A stretch of DNA of 12,981 nucleotides from Candidatus Thorarchaeota archaeon (lineage in GTDB: Archaea > Asgardarchaeota > Thorarchaeia > Thorarchaeales > Thorarchaeaceae). The DNA lies in NCBI GenBank assembly GCA_029855925.1, contig JAGSHP010000156.1, forward strand, positions 1 through 12,981. Reading direction: 5' to 3'. Positions 12,797-12,981 of the stretch are shown piece after piece. The notes below the pieces were generated by a model. That model saw nothing but the letters and a program-made list of their open reading frames with translations, was not told where the DNA came from and did not search any database. The position numbers and the translations under genes are program-made. Position 1 is the stretch's first letter. Every line of letters begins with the position of its first letter.

Positions 12797-12981
12797 TTAG
12801 TCATCCAGAATGCGTTCGTACATCTGAACAAACATGCCCGTATCCTGCTCGTAGGGTTCGCCCCACGGACGAAATCCGAATTTCTTCATGAGACGCTCAC
12901 CGACTCTACTGCCGACAAGGATATTGCAGTAGTTACGTTTCAGTCCGTGTGCCCTAGCGTACTCAGCAAACTGAATATACA
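12797..12981 (-). CDS. GNAT-like N-acetyltransferase, C-terminal fragment (5' end outside window)
   Basis: The minus-strand frame is open from the right edge to a TAA at 12799-12797, giving the last 60 residues. They read as the end of a GNAT acetyltransferase: a helix FAEYARAHGLKRNYCNILV, then RVGERLMKKFGFRPWGEPYEQ. In GNAT enzymes the corresponding region is an Asn-x-x-A-hydrophobic-x-hydrophobic-hydrophobic-x-KxGF block that closes the acetyl-CoA site before the last strands; here the LMKKFGF part fits well and the rest loosely. The acetyl-CoA P-loop motif would be upstream and cannot be checked, nor can the substrate. The fragment is shorter than the ORF size used in most gene tracks but its frame is unbroken and codon use looks like its neighbours. 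Confidence 0.6.
   Translation of the reverse strand, partial: YIQFAEYARAHGLKRNYCNILVGSRVGERLMKKFGFRPWGEPYEQDTGMFVQMYERILDD

Noticed and set aside
1..12981. Defence island, prophage or mobile element
   Set aside because: No integrase, transposase, terminase, nuclease-ATPase pair, CRISPR repeats or flanking direct repeats were found. The MazG-like and TatD genes sit in housekeeping context.

Overview
The window looks archaeal and most likely comes from an Asgard archaeon; a Thorarchaeia-like genome is my best guess, but this rests on gene content and not on a database match. Archaeal signs are a PDCD5-type protein, a PAC2-family proteasome assembly chaperone homologue, a predicted RNA-binding protein with a C-terminal EMAP/OB domain, TATA-type promoters 20-30 nt upstream of likely transcript starts, and Shine-Dalgarno leaders on several genes. 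Eukaryote-like flavour comes from a longin-fold protein fused to a winged helix and from the PDCD5 homologue with a eukaryote-like C-terminal tail. Genes are densely packed, with many strand switches and intergenic gaps of 4 to about 300 bp.

Layout. 1-1960 (+): the 3' end of an aldehyde dehydrogenase, followed 2 bp later by a NusB-fused NOL1/NOP2/Sun (RsmB-like) RNA m5C methyltransferase. 1969-2916 (-): an alpha-helical protein with four N-terminal cysteines. 3028-3417 (+): PDCD5-like protein. 3426-4331 (-): coiled-coil plus winged-helix protein. 4408-6018 (+): TatD-family metal-dependent hydrolase, then a PAC2-family protein. 6023-6606 (-): a two-gene unit, an unknown 122-residue protein and a tiny CxxC/His protein. 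6781-7500 (+): seven-helix membrane protein. 7557-8168 (-): longin plus winged-helix protein. 8271-9364 (+): EMAP-domain RNA-binding protein translationally coupled (ATGA overlap) to a MazG-like protein. 9395-9826 (-): helical hypothetical. 10125-12741 (+): a PaaK-like adenylate-forming ligase and a six-helix membrane protein. 12797-12981 (-): the 3' end of a GNAT-like acetyltransferase.

How it fits together. This is mostly housekeeping chromosome: RNA modification and RNA binding, nucleotide clean-up, proteasome assembly, DNA/RNA end processing and acyl-CoA metabolism, interleaved with several lineage-type orphans. I see no transposase, integrase, CRISPR array, tRNA, rRNA or toxin-antitoxin pair. 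Convergent genes end only 4-60 bp apart and three of those junctions carry clear hairpins. Divergent genes share short AT-rich promoter regions, and these helped me choose several starts, including non-ATG starts backed by strong ribosome-binding sites. The most interesting candidates are the longin/winged-helix fusion, the EMAP-MazG pair with an altered metal-site residue, the four-cysteine helical protein and the ligase with a large insertion.
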